A stretch of DNA of 22,643 nt from Oppiella nova. Lineage: Eukaryota; Arthropoda; Arachnida; Sarcoptiformes; Oppiidae. Below are positions 19,392 to 22,643 of the stretch, one piece after another (positions within the stretch are counted from its first letter, which is position 1; each line of letters begins with the position of its first letter). The stretch lies in contig CAJPVJ010000587.1 of the NCBI GenBank assembly GCA_905397405.1, positions 1-22,643 of the forward strand, read 5' to 3'. A model generated the notes under the pieces. That model ran no database searches and was not told where the DNA came from. It saw nothing but the letters and a program-made list of their open reading frames with translations. Made by a program: the position numbers and the translations under genes.

Positions 19392-21758
19392 ATGAGTATA
19401 TTAAAAAAGTATTCTAAATTAAAAATAAACAGAGTGGTGAACTTAATAATCATATCCGGGTTTATATACCAGATATGCGACCAAACAGTGAATTACTTGG
19501 AGTACGACGTGAACACTGACTTGAAGTTTGACCGCAATTCCGGTGATTACACTCTAAACGCGTCGATCACTGTTTGCTTTCATACAGAATATTCTGTTCG
19601 CGCGAATACGACACTACAGTATTTTATTGAGAGCAAGGTGGTGTGTGGTTTTGGAGGCATCTTGTGTCATAAGTTATCACCGATTAATTACCATTATAAA
19701 CCTGACGCCAGAATTTGTTTGACATTTTTAAATACTTTTATCACAAATACTAGCTTCAAAATTAACTATAAAACATTGTCATTGATATTACTCAAGAATA
19801 TTGATAAGGCACAAGTTACAGTTAATCCAAGCTATCATCCTGCACATTTTAGAAAAATGTTGATGGTATTTAAGTATTCCACATATCATATGATACATAT
19901 TGATGTAACATTACAGCGACTTTTGCCGCGACCCTATCGGACAGACTGTTACGACTATGAGAGCAATCGTATGCCGGGAAGGGGTGGCTATAAGTCCAGA
20001 ACCGACTGTATGTTAGAAGTAATGAAACAAATTGAACGCAAAAAGTGTGGACACAATCACTACTGGAGTTCACATACATTTGATAGCATATATGGATTCG
20101 TTGATTATATGAATACCAGTAATCATGGCTGTTATGTATACCCGGACTTTCATCAATTACATAAATCGTGTAAACGTGATTGCAACAATTATTTAATTGA
20201 TACCATGATTACTGAAAAAGATTCAGCTGGTCGTTATGAGAAATATTTATTAATTACATATTTATATAAGACCAAAGTGAAAATGGTGTGGAATTATAGC
20301 CCAAAAATGGATTTAATACAGTATTTGTCAACAATGGGTGGACTCATGGGAATGTGGATGGGATTCTGTGTCTATATTATAGTCATCAAAACTATGAATA
20401 ACTTTAGAGCTATTATTTTGAGATCAAAATGGATTAAGAGATGGAAAATTAAGTTTCAAAAATTTACAAGGTTTTTAAAGTATAATAACGGAGTATGGCT
20501 AATTATCTGCTGTTTATTCATGGTTTTTCAAATTACAGAAATTTATCAAGATTATATTCGAAATAACATCAAATTTTCGATCAATATAAATTCTAGAATG
20601 AAAATGCCACAAGTTCATATTACTATTCAATCATCGGTACAAGATATTAGACCATTAGCTAAATATTTTCCCGATTTTTATACGGCATATAAAAGTATTC
20701 AAAAAATTTCAGATTTTAATACGAGAGATGCATATTTGCAAATATTTTGTAGAAAGTTAAATTATAAAATATTGTCCGCAAATGACATGCGGTTATATCG
20801 TAGCGTAATATACGACTATAAAGGTAATGATTGCTATTTTCAGTTTGTTCATGGTTTAAAAGTACCATGCCCTTCACCCGATAATATATTATACACTGAT
20901 GGGAGAATACAACTTGTTGATGTGCTATTGCAACAATTGATTTTCGCGAACTTAACTTCTGAATATTTATCAAAACTAAAATCTTTATTAAATGAGCACA
21001 GATTGCAGCGAATTGTGTTCAACTATAGTAGCCATGGTTTGAAAATCATTGATGTTCAATTATTGGGCACTGAGTCTAATGACCACATCCTAATTGATGC
21101 GAATACGGAAACAAATATCATGTTTACGTCGCAATCGTATCGACAGTTAAAGAGACCTACGTTTCGGTGCCGAGAAAGTGGGCAATCATTTGATGAGCAC
21201 TTGTTTTATATGAATAAATATAATTTACGAAAAAACATGGACGATTGCGTGGTGTATGAGCTGGAACATATTTTCCATTGTTTGCCATTTATGGAAATTA
21301 TATATAAGATTAGTATTGAAAAACATTTAGAATATTCTGGGCTTAGATTCTGCAATAATTATACGGATTCTATTAATACGACTATTGTATATAATATATT
21401 TGCAAGATGCCATGAGTTTTATAAAGATAGTATTTGCATAAATAATATAATTACGGCTAATACTATAAAAGTGAGTTCTAATGTCCGGAATTACACCCAG
21501 ATCAATTTAATTCCCAATTATTACATTGAGACTCAAATCACTGAACACTTGGCTATGGACTACAATGACTTGTATTATAACATTGGCGGTACTGTTTGCA
21601 TGTGGATTGGATTGTCCATGCTGTCTATTAGTACTGCAATTATTTATTTATATTCTCTGTTAAAGTCAGTGTATCATTATATTTCTAAACACTTATTGCG
21701 ATTTTACCGTATTTGTAAAAATTATTTATGGTTTGGTGTAATATCTTGGCAAATATAA
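19392..21758 (+). CDS. DEG/ENaC-family channel with two fused modules (gene D, intact)
   Basis: The only copy with one unbroken frame, 788 residues from the ATG at 19392 (context CTCACCATGA); the frame is open further upstream but has no earlier ATG. M1 is at about 14-36. The first ectodomain has the MPGRGGYKSRTDC block and paired cysteines. M2 is at about 307-340, with GGLMGMWMGFC at 316-326. A basic linker follows (about 341-366), then the second M1 (367-387), a second cysteine-rich ectodomain with CRESGQSFDEHLFY and YSGLRFC, and the second M2 (730-757) with IGGTVCMWIGLSMLS. The tail has 31 residues. Predicted topology is N-in, four passes, C-in. Module 1 has Cys where the other copies have the Ser of G-x-S; module 2 keeps G-L-S. 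N-terminal segment doubling seen in A and C is absent here. By family it is a cation channel that assembles from three subunits; how a fused pair would assemble is unknown. Confidence 0.85.
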   Translation: MSILKKYSKLKINRVVNLIIISGFIYQICDQTVNYLEYDVNTDLKFDRNSGDYTLNASITVCFHTEYSVRANTTLQYFIESKVVCGFGGILCHKLSPINYHYKPDARICLTFLNTFITNTSFKINYKTLSLILLKNIDKAQVTVNPSYHPAHFRKMLMVFKYSTYHMIHIDVTLQRLLPRPYRTDCYDYESNRMPGRGGYKSRTDCMLEVMKQIERKKCGHNHYWSSHTFDSIYGFVDYMNTSNHGCYVYPDFHQLHKSCKRDCNNYLIDTMITEKDSAGRYEKYLLITYLYKTKVKMVWNYSPKMDLIQYLSTMGGLMGMWMGFCVYIIVIKTMNNFRAIILRSKWIKRWKIKFQKFTRFLKYNNGVWLIICCLFMVFQITEIYQDYIRNNIKFSININSRMKMPQVHITIQSSVQDIRPLAKYFPDFYTAYKSIQKISDFNTRDAYLQIFCRKLNYKILSANDMRLYRSVIYDYKGNDCYFQFVHGLKVPCPSPDNILYTDGRIQLVDVLLQQLIFANLTSEYLSKLKSLLNEHRLQRIVFNYSSHGLKIIDVQLLGTESNDHILIDANTETNIMFTSQSYRQLKRPTFRCRESGQSFDEHLFYMNKYNLRKNMDDCVVYELEHIFHCLPFMEIIYKISIEKHLEYSGLRFCNNYTDSINTTIVYNIFARCHEFYKDSICINNIITANTIKVSSNVRNYTQINLIPNYYIETQITEHLAMDYNDLYYNIGGTVCMWIGLSMLSISTAIIYLYSLLKSVYHYISKHLLRFYRICKNYLWFGVISWQI

Positions 21759-22392
21759 CTAAAATTATAGTCACATTGTAATAATTAATATTAAAATTGA
21801 TAATTATGTATTAACACGCTTTCTAATATTTTAATAACAGATAATATTTTAGTTAGAAGTTTTTAATAGTTTCATAATAATATTATGTAAAAATATAATA
21901 AAACTAAATCAACTTAAAAATATTTGCTACTTATCTTATACTGTACATTTTATATTGAGTACACACAATCAAAATAGGAAAAATATTATTATTAATAATT
22001 TTTGGTTTACAATTAATAAAAAATAAAAACAAAAACAATATAAAAATGATCCAGTATAATAATATAATTTAATCTCAAAAAGTATAAACCTTTACGGTGA
22101 TCTAGGTTTACTGAGATACAGTTTGTAAATGTAATATTTTGAATAAAATTTCCAAAAAATCATGAATGATATTGTATAATAATTTTAATAATAAATAAAT
22201 AAATGTTTACAGCTTGAAAACAATAAAAGCACTGATTAATCAGTTGAATAATTAAATTGTGACAACTAATTATATTCTTATTTTAAACATTTAATAGTTT
22301 ATTTGACAAATGTATACTAATATTAATTTATATATTTATAAAGATAAAAGTTTACACAAATATATATTTTATTTCTGAAATAAAACCGCCAA
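21759..22392. other. 3' flank of copy D
   Basis: AT-rich non-coding sequence homologous to the flanks of B and C, including GAAAACAATAAAAGCACT near 22217-22234. On the minus strand an AATAAA (22373-22368) lies about 20 bases after the MFS stop and could be that gene's polyadenylation signal. Confidence 0.55.
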
Positions 22393-22643
22393 TTAATATA
22401 CATTTTTAATGTCACCCATGTCATTCAAATGAGAATATTTTCTAATAACAAATATAATGATACAAAACATAACCAACGATATGAACAGAAATGAAAATTC
22501 AAATATTATAAATATCATGGTGTATTTCTCTAGATATCTGCCCACAATAATAGGGGTGACCAGGTTCATTACACTCCTAAACATGAGGAACAATGTGCTT
22601 AATTTGTTGGTCATATTGAGGTACCGCTCAATAAACGTGACGA
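22393..22643 (-). CDS. MFS transporter C-terminal exon (unit D), partial
   Basis: The visible 251 bases read openly to the window edge and end with TAA at 22395-22393. The sequence covers VTFIERYLNMTNKLSTLFLM, IVGRYLEKYTMIFIIFEFSF, a strongly hydrophobic segment (FISLVMFCIIIFVI) and a short polar tail ending IKNVY. Of the three MFS exon copies this is the only one without a stop in the part shown, so unit D may carry a working transporter. It is convergent with channel gene D, with 634 bases between the two stops. The subfamily (MFSD4 / sodium-dependent glucose transporter 1-like) is tentative. Confidence 0.65.
   Translation of the reverse strand, partial: VTFIERYLNMTNKLSTLFLMFRSVMNLVTPIIVGRYLEKYTMIFIIFEFSFLFISLVMFCIIIFVIRKYSHLNDMGDIKNVY

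Overview
The window looks like nuclear DNA of a small AT-rich arthropod, most likely a chelicerate and perhaps an acariform mite. The supporting signs are short canonical GT-AG introns (56-144 bases where both ends could be placed), animal-only families (DEG/ENaC channels, a CARD caspase, a metazoan-type MFS transporter exon) and very AT-rich spacers. The taxon is an inference from gene content and was not tested by any search. I saw no RNA genes, CRISPR arrays, retroviral or LTR elements, or bacterial features.

Layout. (1) 1-4140: conserved promoter, DEG/ENaC gene A (949-3559, interrupted by one assembly N flanked by a repeated 75-base block) and a relic of another copy (A2). (2) 4706-10306: an unrelated three-gene block. 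It holds an RCC1-repeat + protein-kinase fusion gene (minus strand, at least five exons), an RCC1-only paralogue (minus) and a CARD-caspase gene (plus, six exons) head to head with the paralogue. (3) 10431-12150: a broken DEG/ENaC copy B and, convergent with it, a broken last exon of an MFS transporter. (4) 12385-17270: promoter, DEG/ENaC copy C (enlarged and broken by three tandem duplications) and its convergent MFS exon. (5) 17271-19040: AT-rich spacer with one small MFS relic. (6) 18885-22643: promoter, intact DEG/ENaC copy D and a convergent MFS exon that runs off the window. Regions 3, 4 and 6 are copies of one unit: promoter, channel gene, shared 3' flank, opposing transporter exon.

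The most unusual point is the channel architecture. Each full-length copy encodes two complete DEG/ENaC modules in one reading frame (M1-ectodomain-M2, basic cytoplasmic linker, M1'-ectodomain'-M2'). That gives a four-pass pseudo-dimer where the family is normally two-pass. Blocks that stay nearly identical at the nucleotide level among A, C and D lie beside strongly diverged blocks, which suggests gene conversion.

The central block has its own oddities. The kinase lies after the RCC1 domain, the reverse of the NEK8/NEK9 order. The neighbouring RCC1-only gene ends by reading through a preserved splice donor at the point where the paralogue splices to its kinase exons. The caspase keeps the catalytic His and Cys but reads TCCRD in place of QACRG and seems to lack the arginines that normally bind aspartate. 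All alignments were made by eye.
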